From: an uncultured Acetobacter sp.
GTDB lineage: Bacteria; Pseudomonadota; Alphaproteobacteria; Acetobacterales; Acetobacteraceae
Assembly (NCBI RefSeq): GCF_937875265.1
Contig: NZ_CALLXM010000099.1
Location: 1 to 7,533 of the forward strand
Reading direction: 5' to 3'
DNA: 7,533 bases
The notes beneath the pieces were generated by a model. That model worked only from the letters and a program-made list of their open reading frames with translations, searched no databases and was not told the origin of the DNA. Of this stretch, positions 1-7,245 are shown one piece after another (positions within the stretch are counted from its first letter, which is position 1; each line of letters opens with the position of its first letter). Made by a program: the position numbers and the translations under genes.

Positions 1-949
1 GGCGGTCTGAGAGTTCCAGTTGCAGCCGCTGGGCGGGGAAACCCGTATTGGCCAGCAAGGCACGCAGGGTTTCAGAAAGCCGTTCATGTTCCAGCCATGT
101 GGGTGAGATGCTGACGCTGACCCCCAGCGGCTGAGACCATGTGAGAGCCTGTTCGCAGGCGGTTTTCAACGTCCAGATATTCAAAGCTTCAATCAGTCCC
201 AGCCGGGAGGCTTGGCGCAGGCTGACGGGGCTCGCAAGATTATCCTCGGCATGGTCAGGCTGCACCCAGAGCGGTCTGGCCTCAAAGCCGATAATCCGCT
301 CACTTGTGCTTTCCATCACGGGCAGAAATTCCAGATGGATGTCTTCAAACGCAATGGCGCGACGCAGGGCATGATCCTGCAAAACATGGTCTGTATAGGC
401 TTTGGTGCCCTGCTGCGTGGCAGCATGGGCTGACCCATTTTCAATGCGCGCTTCAAACAGAGCGGCGTTTGCCGCAGTCATCAGGGCTCTGGCCGAATCC
501 CCATTGTCAGGAAATGTCGAAGCCCCCATCAGAGCATCGAAAGCAAGGGGGACTCCCTCAATTTCCACGCTGCCGGATAGAGCGGCCTCTGCTGTTACAA
601 GAATGTCTTGCAGAGTTTCATCGGGGGCGAGTGGTGTTAGTACCAGAGCAAGCTGGGTTGAAGAGAGGCTGATGCTCTGCGTGCCTTCGGGTAGTGCGCT
701 AAGGAGCCGGTGCTGAGCCTGCTGGGCCAGAGAACAGGTAGTCTGCCAGTCTGCCTCATTGTCAGCAAAAGCGGTGTGCTGAAGAGCGACACGTAAAAGA
801 ATGACAGAGGCTGATTGTGTAGTATGCCCCATTGCCTGCAGGGCGTGGCCCAGAACATGTTCCAGAACGTGCCATCCTGAGGGATGCTGGAGCAGAGTTT
901 GAGCCTCATAATTTTGACCGTGCGGGGTAGACGGGTCTGAAAGAGGCAT
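1..949 (-). CDS. Degenerate GGDEF-EAL domain protein, N-terminal 316 residues (C-terminus beyond the left edge)
   Basis: I translated this frame by hand; it stays open from ATG at 949-947 to the window edge. An in-frame TAA lies upstream with no ATG, GTG or TTG between, and AAGGA (961-965) sits 11 nt before the start, so the start is well supported. Residues about 45-172 resemble a GGDEF fold: a core strand at 93-104 and a GASTFPDNGDSARALMTAANAAL stretch (142-164, shown here only as a landmark by its ends G142 and L164). The GGDEF loop itself reads SSTQL (96-100), so cyclase activity is not expected. Residues about 190-316 follow the start of an EAL domain: EFLPV (207-211), GFEARPLW (221-228), RLGLIEAL (249-256) and LQLELSDR (309-316). 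The usual E-x-L-x-R is E-A-R-P-L, and the metal-binding Asn of the VNLS motif is Ser280; Glu312 is kept. No signal peptide or membrane segment is visible. The inferred role is a non-catalytic c-di-GMP receptor or protein-interaction module. The later EAL motifs are outside the window. Confidence 0.82.
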   Translation of the reverse strand, partial: MPLSDPSTPHGQNYEAQTLLQHPSGWHVLEHVLGHALQAMGHTTQSASVILLRVALQHTAFADNEADWQTTCSLAQQAQHRLLSALPEGTQSISLSSTQLALVLTPLAPDETLQDILVTAEAALSGSVEIEGVPLAFDALMGASTFPDNGDSARALMTAANAALFEARIENGSAHAATQQGTKAYTDHVLQDHALRRAIAFEDIHLEFLPVMESTSERIIGFEARPLWVQPDHAEDNLASPVSLRQASRLGLIEALNIWTLKTACEQALTWSQPLGVSVSISPTWLEHERLSETLRALLANTGFPAQRLQLELSDR

Positions 950-1028
950 ACGAAGAACTATCCTTACGGGTTCTGAAAATACTGGACAAAACGCTTATGT
1001 CTTTTGTCTTTAATGGAGAGATGTTTAA

Positions 1029-1058
1029 TTTAAAATAAAAATGTAAAAAATAAGACAA
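1029..1058 (-). promoter_or_regulatory. Candidate sigma70-type promoter for the GGDEF-EAL gene
   Basis: On the minus strand, TTGTCT (1058-1053) is followed by an 18-nt spacer and TTTAAA (1034-1029), each matching 4 of 6 consensus bases. It lies in the AT-rich spacer about 80 nt upstream of the ATG at 949. Such AT-rich DNA throws up promoter-like hexamers by chance, so this is only a candidate. If it works, the gene has its own promoter instead of depending only on read-through from recG. Confidence 0.27.
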
Positions 1059-1094
1059 CAGTATTTTATTTGGGATGTTCGTAAAAATATCGTT

Positions 1095-1116
1095 AATTTA
1101 TAATGGGTTATGAATT
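1095..1116. repeat. AT-rich inverted repeat at the end of recG
   Basis: A 22-nt imperfect palindrome overlaps the first bases of the recG stop codon on the opposite strand. Its arms are AATTTATAA and TTATGAATT, with a TGGG loop. In the recG transcript it would form two 4-bp A-U stems split by a C-A mismatch. That is too weak for a standard intrinsic terminator, and no clear U run follows directly. It may be chance in AT-rich DNA. I saw no better terminator between recG and the next minus-strand gene. Confidence 0.25.
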
Positions 1117-3259
1117 ACCCTCCTGAGAAAATACGTGCAGCATCTGTTTTGTTGAACAGGATCAGAAGAATTTTGGACGCCAGAGGGAGGCGCGGCGCAG
1201 CTGTAAGGGGGGCTGTATCGGGCAGGATTTTCACAGCTTCGGCCTGGGCTGTTTCTAGCAGGAGATCGACCAGAATTTCAGGGGCCATCCGGTATTCTGG
1301 CAAGCCCGACTGGCGGCGGCCTGTCATGTCCCCCCCGCCACGCAGACGGAAATCTTCATCGGCTATCAGAAAGCCATCTTCGGTTTCCCGCAGGCAGGTC
1401 AGCCTGCGGCGGGCTGTCAGGCCCAGCCCCTCATCATGCAGCATCAGGCAATAGGAGGTCGCAGACCCACGGCCTACACGCCCGCGTAACTGATGCAGCT
1501 GGGCCAGCCCAAAGCGCTCGGCATGTTCTATGACCATAATGGTGGCAGTCGGCACATCCACGCCCACTTCGATCACGGTTGTAGCGACCAGAATGCGGGT
1601 TTTGCCCTGTGCGAACTCCTGCAATGCTTCTTCACGCACGTTGGCGTCCTGCCGCCCATGCGCCAGCCCGACGACCTCACCAAATCGTTCCAGAAGGGTG
1701 GCCTGCCGGGCTTCTGCTGCGGCAATATCCAGCGCCTCACTTTCTGATACCAGAGGGCAGACCCAGAAAATCTGAGCCCCCTTCGCCAGCGCACGCGCAA
1801 GCCCCTCAATCACTTCGTCCATAATGCTGATGGTGTGCAGGGATGTGCGCACAGGTTTGCGCCCTGCTGGTTTTCCATCCAGCCGACTGATCTGCATATC
1901 GCCAAAGCGGGTAATCAGCAGTGTGCGGGGGATGGGTGTTGCAGTCATGACTAGCATGTCTGCTGCCGGACCTTTTTCAACCAGTGTGAGGCGCTGCTCC
2001 ACCCCAAACCGATGCTGTTCATCAATCACAGCCAAGCCAAGGTCCGCAAACTTTACGGTTTCCTGCACCAGCGCATGCGTGCCGATGACCAGCCGTGCCG
2101 TGCCATCTTCTATCTCCTGCAAAGCCTTCTTGCGCGCTTTGCCTTTGACGGAACTGGAGAGGAACGCCACAGGCACCGGAGAGAGCCGGCCAAAGGTTGC
2201 CGCGTGCTGACGGGCCAGAATTTCCGTAGGGGCCATCAGAGCGCCCTGTGTTCCGGCCTCTACCGCGCGCAGCATGGCCAGAAGTGCGACCAGAGTTTTG
2301 CCCGCACCCACATCGCCCTGCAGCAGGCGGCTCATGCGGTAGGGGGCCGCCATATCGGCTTCAATTTCAGCCAGAGCCTTTTTCTGGCCAGGTGTGGGGG
2401 GATGCCCAAAGGCGGCCAGAGCCTGCCGTTGCAAATGCCCATCCCCCATCAGGCTGCGGCCGGGGCGGGAGCGGGAGGCGTGCAGGGCAATGCGGGTGGC
2501 AAGCTGGTCTGTCAGCAGTTCATCACAGGCCAGCCGAGCTTGTGCTCGTGTCTGCTGTGCCCGCCAGGCGCTCCCTGTTTCGCTGCCAGGAATGCGGTCA
2601 GGAAAATGTGCCCATGTCAGTGCGGTGATGAAATCAGGCCAGTGTTTTTTTTCAATCAGCGCGGCCTCATGCCATTCCGGCAGAGTGGGGGGCAGGGTGG
2701 CGAGGGCTGCCGTCATGGCCTGCCGGACATGGCCAGCAAACAGTCCCGCCGTAAGAGGCCAGACTGAATCCAGACCGGGAATACGGTCAGCCGAGCGGGC
2801 CGGAAGCAGATAGTCCGGGGAAGTCATGCACAGGCGTTCCCCAAACCGCTCGATCTTGCCCGAAGCCACAATGGATTCGCCGATCACGACCTTTTCTGCC
2901 TGCCATTTGGAAAAAAAAGCGAGTTCCAGCAGGCTGTTACCCTCAGCTAGCGTAATGCGCCATGGCTGACGTGTGCGGGGTGCAGGAGTGCGTATGTCCT
3001 GCACAATGCCGGAAACCGTCGCAATTGTATCAGGCCTGATCTGCGCCAGAGCGAGCCGCAGGCGGCGGTCCACCACACTTTCCGGCAGGCAGAACAGCAG
3101 GTCCAGCACGCGTGACCCTCCTGCAATGCGGGTCAGCAGTTTTGCACGCGCTGTGCTAACACCCGGCAGTGTGTCCAGCGGGGCCAGCATGCCGGACAGG
3201 CTGGAGCGGTCAAACGGACCGGGGGCCGAAGCGGATGTGATAGACGGGGGGCTGGACAC
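1115..3259 (-). CDS. recG: ATP-dependent DNA helicase RecG (714 aa)
   Basis: RecG is a cytosolic double-stranded-DNA translocase that remodels stalled replication forks, Holliday junctions and R- or D-loops. Residues 24-48 match the RecG N-terminal entry (MLAPLDTLPGVS), and about 50-155 form the OB-fold wedge domain that splits branched DNA (LPESVVDRR near the start, FFSKW inside). The helicase core follows: Walker A GDVGAGKT (315-322), APTEILARQH (343-352), DEQHRFGV (413-420), TATPIPRT (439-446), TTVIEVGVDVP (560-570) and QLRGRVGRG (590-598). The C-terminal TRG region is visible as DEDFRLRGGGD (634-644) and RRQSG (648-652). The DEQH box and wedge separate it from Mfd and UvrD types. Length is close to the E. 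coli protein (about 690). The start is GTG at 3259 with only a weak AGAGG upstream. ATG at residue 24 (3190) is a real alternative, since family similarity begins there. An in-frame TAG upstream excludes a longer form. It is transcribed away from sdhE-mfd. Confidence 0.97.
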   Translation of the reverse strand: MSSPPSITSASAPGPFDRSSLSGMLAPLDTLPGVSTARAKLLTRIAGGSRVLDLLFCLPESVVDRRLRLALAQIRPDTIATVSGIVQDIRTPAPRTRQPWRITLAEGNSLLELAFFSKWQAEKVVIGESIVASGKIERFGERLCMTSPDYLLPARSADRIPGLDSVWPLTAGLFAGHVRQAMTAALATLPPTLPEWHEAALIEKKHWPDFITALTWAHFPDRIPGSETGSAWRAQQTRAQARLACDELLTDQLATRIALHASRSRPGRSLMGDGHLQRQALAAFGHPPTPGQKKALAEIEADMAAPYRMSRLLQGDVGAGKTLVALLAMLRAVEAGTQGALMAPTEILARQHAATFGRLSPVPVAFLSSSVKGKARKKALQEIEDGTARLVIGTHALVQETVKFADLGLAVIDEQHRFGVEQRLTLVEKGPAADMLVMTATPIPRTLLITRFGDMQISRLDGKPAGRKPVRTSLHTISIMDEVIEGLARALAKGAQIFWVCPLVSESEALDIAAAEARQATLLERFGEVVGLAHGRQDANVREEALQEFAQGKTRILVATTVIEVGVDVPTATIMVIEHAERFGLAQLHQLRGRVGRGSATSYCLMLHDEGLGLTARRRLTCLRETEDGFLIADEDFRLRGGGDMTGRRQSGLPEYRMAPEILVDLLLETAQAEAVKILPDTAPLTAAPRLPLASKILLILFNKTDAARIFSGG

Positions 3260-3288
3260 AGGAACGACACAGGCCTCTGTTTGGCAGG

Positions 3289-3317
3289 CTGACAGAAGAG
3301 AACGCCAAGGCTATAGG
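3289..3317 (+). promoter_or_regulatory. Candidate sigma70-type promoter for sdhE-mfd
   Basis: CTGACA (3289-3294; 5 of 6 bases of TTGACA), a 17-nt spacer and TATAGG (3312-3317; 4 of 6 bases of TATAAT) lie in the 69-bp gap between the divergent recG and sdhE starts. Spacing is ideal. The predicted transcription start, about 3323-3326, is only a few bases before the sdhE ATG at 3329, so the mRNA would be nearly leaderless. The -10 also overlaps AGGA (3315-3318), the only ribosome-binding-site candidate for sdhE, so both cannot act as drawn. CTATAG (3311-3316) is its own reverse complement and could serve a -10 on the recG strand, but no good -35 is placed for that. Confidence 0.38.
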
Positions 3318-3328
3318 ACACCAGCGTC

Positions 3329-3652
3329 ATGCAACACAATTCAACGACTGCTCTCCCGCCCGAACACGATTCTGAAGAGGCTCTGGCTCTTCGGCGCCGT
3401 CGTTTGCTGTTTCGGGCGTTACATCGCGGCACATTTGAAACAGATGCCCTTATTGGTGGCTTTGTGGAAGACAATGTTGCCGCCATGAACGCGACGGACC
3501 TCGCGGACATGGAAGCTGTTCTGGAAATCCCGGACCCGGACCTGACAGACTGGCTATTTGGCCGTCTGCCATTGCCGGCAGAGCGGGAGACCCCCATGTT
3601 ACGCCGCATGATTGATGCGTGTCGCACAAAAGGAGCTGGGACGGCCGGATGA
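3329..3652 (+). CDS. sdhE: FAD assembly factor SdhE / succinate dehydrogenase assembly factor 2 (107 aa)
   Basis: SdhE-family proteins (DUF339; Sdh5/SDHAF2 in mitochondria) promote covalent attachment of FAD to the flavoprotein subunit SdhA of succinate dehydrogenase. The signature RGxxE is present as R33-G34-T-F-E37, preceded by a basic run (R22-R25) and followed by an acidic helix. The second conserved block is LEIPDPDLTDWL (65-76), which parallels the LLECDDPDLFNWL region of E. coli SdhE. The protein has no signal peptide or membrane segment and is expected in the cytosol. At 107 residues it is a little longer than E. coli SdhE (88), mainly through a variable N-terminal tail of about 20 residues. 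ATG 3329 has weak AGGA 10 nt upstream. It is divergent from recG, and its stop overlaps the mfd start, implying a shared mRNA. No sdhABCD genes lie in the window. Confidence 0.93.
   Translation: MQHNSTTALPPEHDSEEALALRRRRLLFRALHRGTFETDALIGGFVEDNVAAMNATDLADMEAVLEIPDPDLTDWLFGRLPLPAERETPMLRRMIDACRTKGAGTAG
3628..3652 (+). promoter_or_regulatory. mfd translation start: Shine-Dalgarno inside sdhE plus ATGA stop/start overlap
   Basis: AAAAGGAG (3628-3635), inside the last codons of sdhE, is the best ribosome-binding sequence in the window and lies 13 nt before ATG 3649. ATG 3649-3651 overlaps the sdhE stop TGA 3650-3652 as ATGA, the arrangement typical of translational coupling by terminating ribosomes. 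A GTG at 3619 in the same frame would add ten residues but has no upstream Shine-Dalgarno sequence, so 3649 is preferred. Confidence 0.8.
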
Positions 3653-6600
3653 GGGAAGAGACGAGCGCAGAGGACCGTATTGCGTCCATTTGGGGCGTGC
3701 CTGAAGGGTATGATGCGCTTTTGCTGGCCAGACGGGCCAGAGAACATAAAGGGCCCGTCCTGCATATTGCGCGGGACGATGCTTCGACCGCGCGGCTGGC
3801 GGATACACTGGCCTACGTGGCTCAGGATGTAGAAACCCTGCGTTTCCCCGCATGGGACTGCCTGCCGTATGACCGCGTTTCTCCTAATCCCTCCCTTGTC
3901 GCGGAGCGTGTTGCAACACTTACGCGCTTGCTGGAGCCCGCGGATGGTCGGCCACGGCTGATCCTGACCACCGTTGCCGCCGTGGTGCAGCGCGTCTCAC
4001 CGCGCGCTACGTTTGAAGGCCAGTCACTTACAGTTCGGCAGGGGGAAAGCCTTGATCAGGCTTTTCTGATCGAATTGCTTGTTGCCAATGGTTACACGCG
4101 CACCGATACGGTGATGGAAGCTGGTGAGTTTGCCGCGCGTGGTGGCATTTTTGATCTTTTCCCCGCCGGGGCGGCAGAACCTGTCCGGCTGGATCTGTTT
4201 GGGGATGAAGTAGAGAATATCCGGGCGTTTGACCCCGGTTCTCAGCGTTCCACGACCAAACAGGATGCTCTGACACTTCGCCCTGTGTCCGAATTTTCGC
4301 TGGATGCCGCCAGCATTTCCCGCTTCCGCACAGGCTGGCGCGACATTTTTGGCCCGGCTGCCGCGTCTGACGCGCTTTATGAGCATATTTCAGATGGTCG
4401 CCGCCATCCGGGCATCGAACACTGGCTCCCGATGTTTCATGAACGGCTGGAAACCCTGTTCGATTATCTGCCCAACGCCTCCGTCTCGCTCGATTATCAG
4501 GTGGAGGACGTGCTCAGAACACGTCTGGAAATGATTGCTGACCATTATCAGGCCCGTCGTCAGCCTGCGCGTGAAGGGGAAACTCCCTACCGCGCCCTGC
4601 CGCCGCACCTGTTGTATCTGGATTCCAAGGGGTGGGAGGCCATTCTAAGCCGTCTGCCTGTAGTGGCCTTCAGCCCATATGCCATGCCGGACGGGGCGGC
4701 GGGGCTGGATGTTGGCGGGCGGCCGGGCAAGATGTTTGCCAAAATTGTGCCCGGAGCCCAGCGTGAACAGGTTTTCTCGCTGCTTGGTGAACAGGTGCGG
4801 GACTGGGGGCAGGTCAAGCGCAAAACATACGTGACCGCATGGACCAGAGGCTCGCGTGAGCGCATTGGCACCTTACTGCGTGAACATGGCGTTGCCACCC
4901 AAAGTTATGATGACTGGGCTTCTGCCCGCAAAGCTAAACCTGGTTCGGTTGGGCTGCTCACACTGGGTCTGGAACGCGGCTTTGTTGCGGATGATCTGGC
5001 CTTTGTGTCTGAACAGGATTTGCTGGGCGAGCGTATTGGTCGCCCGCCACGCCGCCGCCGCCGCGCGGATGAACTGATTGCCGAGGCTGGAGAGATTTCT
5101 TCTGGTGATCTCGTCGTTCATCAGGATTACGGGATTGGCCGGTATGACGGGCTGGAAACGGTCAGTGTTGGCGTGGCCCCGCATGATTGCCTGCGTCTGC
5201 TCTATGATGGCGGCCAAAAGCTCTATCTGCCGGTCGAAAATATCGAACTGCTGAGCCGCTTTGGCTCGGATCAGGCCGGTGTGCCGCTGGACAAGCTGGG
5301 CGGGGTTGCCTGGCAGGGCCGTAAGGCCAAGATGAAGCTGCGCATTCGTGACATGGCCGGGGAGCTGATCCGCACCGCTGCCATGCGAGCCACGAAAGAA
5401 GCGCCCGTTCTGGCTCCGGCAGAAGGACTATGGGACGAGTTCTGTGCCCGCTTCCCGTTTGTGGAAACGGATGACCAGTCCCGCGCCATTGCTGATGTGC
5501 TGGACGATATGGGCTCAGGCCGCCCGATGGACCGGCTGGTGTGTGGGGATGTGGGCTTTGGTAAAACGGAGGTGGCACTCCGTGCGGCCTTTGTTGCCGC
5601 CATGTCAGGCGGTCAGGTGGCTGTTGTGGTGCCCACCACACTTCTGGCGCGCCAGCACTACCGCACCTTTACCGCCCGTTTTGAAGGGTTTCCCATCAAG
5701 GTTGCGCAGTTGTCCCGTATGGTGACGGGCAAGGAAGCGACTGCCGTGCGGAAAGGCCTTACAGATGGCTCCGTCAATATCGTGATTGGCACACATGCTC
5801 TGCTGGCCAAAACAGTGCAGTTTGCCTCGCTTGATCTACTGATTATTGATGAAGAACAGCATTTTGGTGTGACCCATAAGGAAAAGCTGAAAGCCCTGCG
5901 TGAAGACGTGCATGTGCTGACACTGTCCGCCACACCACTGCCGCGTACCTTGCAGCTTTCGCTCTCCGGCGTGCGTGAGATGAGCCTGATAGCAACACCT
6001 CCGACTGACCGTCTGGCGGTGCGCACTTTTATCATGCCGTTTGATAGCGTTGTGATCAGGGAGGCCATTCAGCGCGAACGTTTCCGGGGTGGTCAGATTT
6101 TCTGCGTGGCTCCGCGGGTTGAAGATCTGGACCGTCTGGCTGAGCGCCTCAGTTCCATTGTGCCGGATGCCAAGGTGGTGCAGGCGCATGGTCGCCTGAC
6201 GCCGACGGACCTTGAACAGGTGATGACCGAGTTCTCGGATGGGAAATATGACATCCTGCTTTCCACCAACATTGTGGAAAGCGGGCTGGATATGCCGGCT
6301 GTGAACACCCTGATCATTCACCGGGCCGATATGTTCGGCCTTGGGCAGCTTTACCAGCTGCGCGGGCGTGTGGGGCGCGGCAAGCAGCGAGGCTATGCCT
6401 ATCTGACATGGCCGCAAACGCATGTGCTCTCTGCATCGGCTGAAAAGCGGCTGGAAGTCATGCAGACGCTGGATACGCTGGGGGCAGGCTTTACGCTGGC
6501 CTCGCATGATCTGGATATGCGCGGAGCAGGAAATCTGCTGGGGGATCAGCAATCCGGCCATGTGCGGGAAGTGGGGATCGAACTCTATCAGCAGATGCTG

Positions 6601-7128
6601 GAAGATGCGGTGGCAGACCTCCGATCTGAAACCAGTCGTCGCCGGGCAGAAGATCGGGACTGGACACCCAACATTATTGTCGGACTGCCTGTTCTGATCC
6701 CGGATGCCTATGTGCCGGACCTGCCTGTGCGCCTTGGCCTGTATCGCCGCATCAGCGGTCTGGCGTCCGATGCAGAACTGGAAGCTATGGAAGCTGAACT
6801 GGTTGACCGCTTTGGCACATTACCGCCGGAGGTGAAAAACCTGCTGGATATTGTGGATCTGAAAAGACTGTGTCGTGCCGCAGGGGTTGAGCGTCTGGAG
6901 GCCGGACCGAAAGGTATGGTGCTTCAGTTCCGCAATAATATCTTTAAAAATCCGGCAGGACTGGTGCAGTGGATGGGCCGCTGGAAAGACGGCACTGTTC
7001 GCCTACGCCCCGACCACAAGATGGCGGTTGTGCGTGAACTGACCAACGTACAACGTATTGATCTGGCCCGCCGTGTAATGCGCGATCTGGTCAAGCTGAC
7101 ACAGAAAGTTGCGGCGGAAGCTGCCTAA
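3649..7128 (+). CDS. mfd: Transcription-repair coupling factor Mfd (1159 aa)
   Basis: Mfd binds RNA polymerase stalled at a lesion, pushes it off DNA by ATP-driven translocation and recruits UvrA for nucleotide excision repair. Domains in order: a UvrB-like module (about 1-335, with WDCLPYDRVSP at 69-79 and RGGIFDLFP at 164-172). R164, R180 and F184 line up with E. coli R165, R181 and F185, reported in UvrA binding. Next is the RNA-polymerase-interacting domain (about 484-550; VVHQDYGIGRYDG and KLYLPVENIELLSRF). The translocase core has Walker A GDVGFGKT (633-640), DEEQ (734-737), SAT (760-762) and QLRGRVGRG (903-911). A TRG-type DMRGAGNLLGDQQSG stretch follows, then the autoinhibitory C-terminal domain (about 1005-1150; RFGTLPPEV from 1054). 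All expected motifs are intact and the length matches E. coli Mfd (1148). The RNA-polymerase-interacting domain separates it from RecG. It follows sdhE in an ATGA overlap and ends 59 nt before the terminator stem. Confidence 0.98.
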   Translation: MREETSAEDRIASIWGVPEGYDALLLARRAREHKGPVLHIARDDASTARLADTLAYVAQDVETLRFPAWDCLPYDRVSPNPSLVAERVATLTRLLEPADGRPRLILTTVAAVVQRVSPRATFEGQSLTVRQGESLDQAFLIELLVANGYTRTDTVMEAGEFAARGGIFDLFPAGAAEPVRLDLFGDEVENIRAFDPGSQRSTTKQDALTLRPVSEFSLDAASISRFRTGWRDIFGPAAASDALYEHISDGRRHPGIEHWLPMFHERLETLFDYLPNASVSLDYQVEDVLRTRLEMIADHYQARRQPAREGETPYRALPPHLLYLDSKGWEAILSRLPVVAFSPYAMPDGAAGLDVGGRPGKMFAKIVPGAQREQVFSLLGEQVRDWGQVKRKTYVTAWTRGSRERIGTLLREHGVATQSYDDWASARKAKPGSVGLLTLGLERGFVADDLAFVSEQDLLGERIGRPPRRRRRADELIAEAGEISSGDLVVHQDYGIGRYDGLETVSVGVAPHDCLRLLYDGGQKLYLPVENIELLSRFGSDQAGVPLDKLGGVAWQGRKAKMKLRIRDMAGELIRTAAMRATKEAPVLAPAEGLWDEFCARFPFVETDDQSRAIADVLDDMGSGRPMDRLVCGDVGFGKTEVALRAAFVAAMSGGQVAVVVPTTLLARQHYRTFTARFEGFPIKVAQLSRMVTGKEATAVRKGLTDGSVNIVIGTHALLAKTVQFASLDLLIIDEEQHFGVTHKEKLKALREDVHVLTLSATPLPRTLQLSLSGVREMSLIATPPTDRLAVRTFIMPFDSVVIREAIQRERFRGGQIFCVAPRVEDLDRLAERLSSIVPDAKVVQAHGRLTPTDLEQVMTEFSDGKYDILLSTNIVESGLDMPAVNTLIIHRADMFGLGQLYQLRGRVGRGKQRGYAYLTWPQTHVLSASAEKRLEVMQTLDTLGAGFTLASHDLDMRGAGNLLGDQQSGHVREVGIELYQQMLEDAVADLRSETSRRRAEDRDWTPNIIVGLPVLIPDAYVPDLPVRLGLYRRISGLASDAELEAMEAELVDRFGTLPPEVKNLLDIVDLKRLCRAAGVERLEAGPKGMVLQFRNNIFKNPAGLVQWMGRWKDGTVRLRPDHKMAVVRELTNVQRIDLARRVMRDLVKLTQKVAAEAA

Positions 7129-7180
7129 GCTCTGAGGAGCGGAGGGAAACCGAAAGCCGTTCCCTTTAGGAAGAAACCAC

Positions 7181-7215
7181 AAAAAAGCGGACTGCTCAGG
7201 CAGCCCGCTTTTTTT
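7181..7215. terminator. Bidirectional intrinsic terminator between mfd and the convergent gene
   Basis: Arms GCGGACTGC (7187-7195) and GCAGCCCGC (7200-7208) enclose a TCAG loop, with six A before (7181-7186) and seven T after (7209-7215). In the plus-strand RNA the stem is 9 bp with one A-C mismatch; in the minus-strand RNA the same position is a G-U wobble, so the hairpin is slightly better that way. The A and T tracts give a U run after the stem in both directions. It starts 59 nt after the mfd stem-side stop and 38 nt after the stop of the minus-strand gene at 7246. Confidence 0.9.
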
Positions 7216-7245
7216 ATGAATACCGTTCCGAAAAGGGCAGGAGTT

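Noticed and set aside
304..672. Plus-strand open frames of 70-120 codons across 141-716
   Set aside because: All are antisense to the GGDEF-EAL gene and overlap each other in several frames; none has domain similarity.
637..909. 90-codon minus-strand frame inside the left-edge gene
   Set aside because: It is the wrong frame of the GGDEF-EAL gene; the correct frame is open from 949 to the window edge and gives recognisable domain sequence.
2012..2767. 251-codon open frame on the plus strand inside recG
   Set aside because: It is antisense to an intact, fully motif-supported recG. Its composition (rich in Gln, Gly, Arg, Cys and His with no recognisable motif) is what reading the complement of a GC-rich gene gives.
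3133..3765. 210-codon minus-strand frame spanning the recG start, the intergenic gap and sdhE
   Set aside because: It overlaps the 5' end of recG in another frame and runs antisense to sdhE and the start of mfd. Its low-complexity Arg/Ser/Pro content and lack of motifs mark it as a shadow.
5836..6561. 241-codon open frame on the minus strand inside mfd
   Set aside because: It is antisense to the mfd translocase core. No domain is recognisable, and its residues are explained by complement codons of the conserved motifs.
7144..7164. Inverted repeat GGGAA / TTCCC just after mfd
   Set aside because: The stem is only 5 bp around an 11-nt loop with no U run. The true terminator at 7181-7215 is far stronger.
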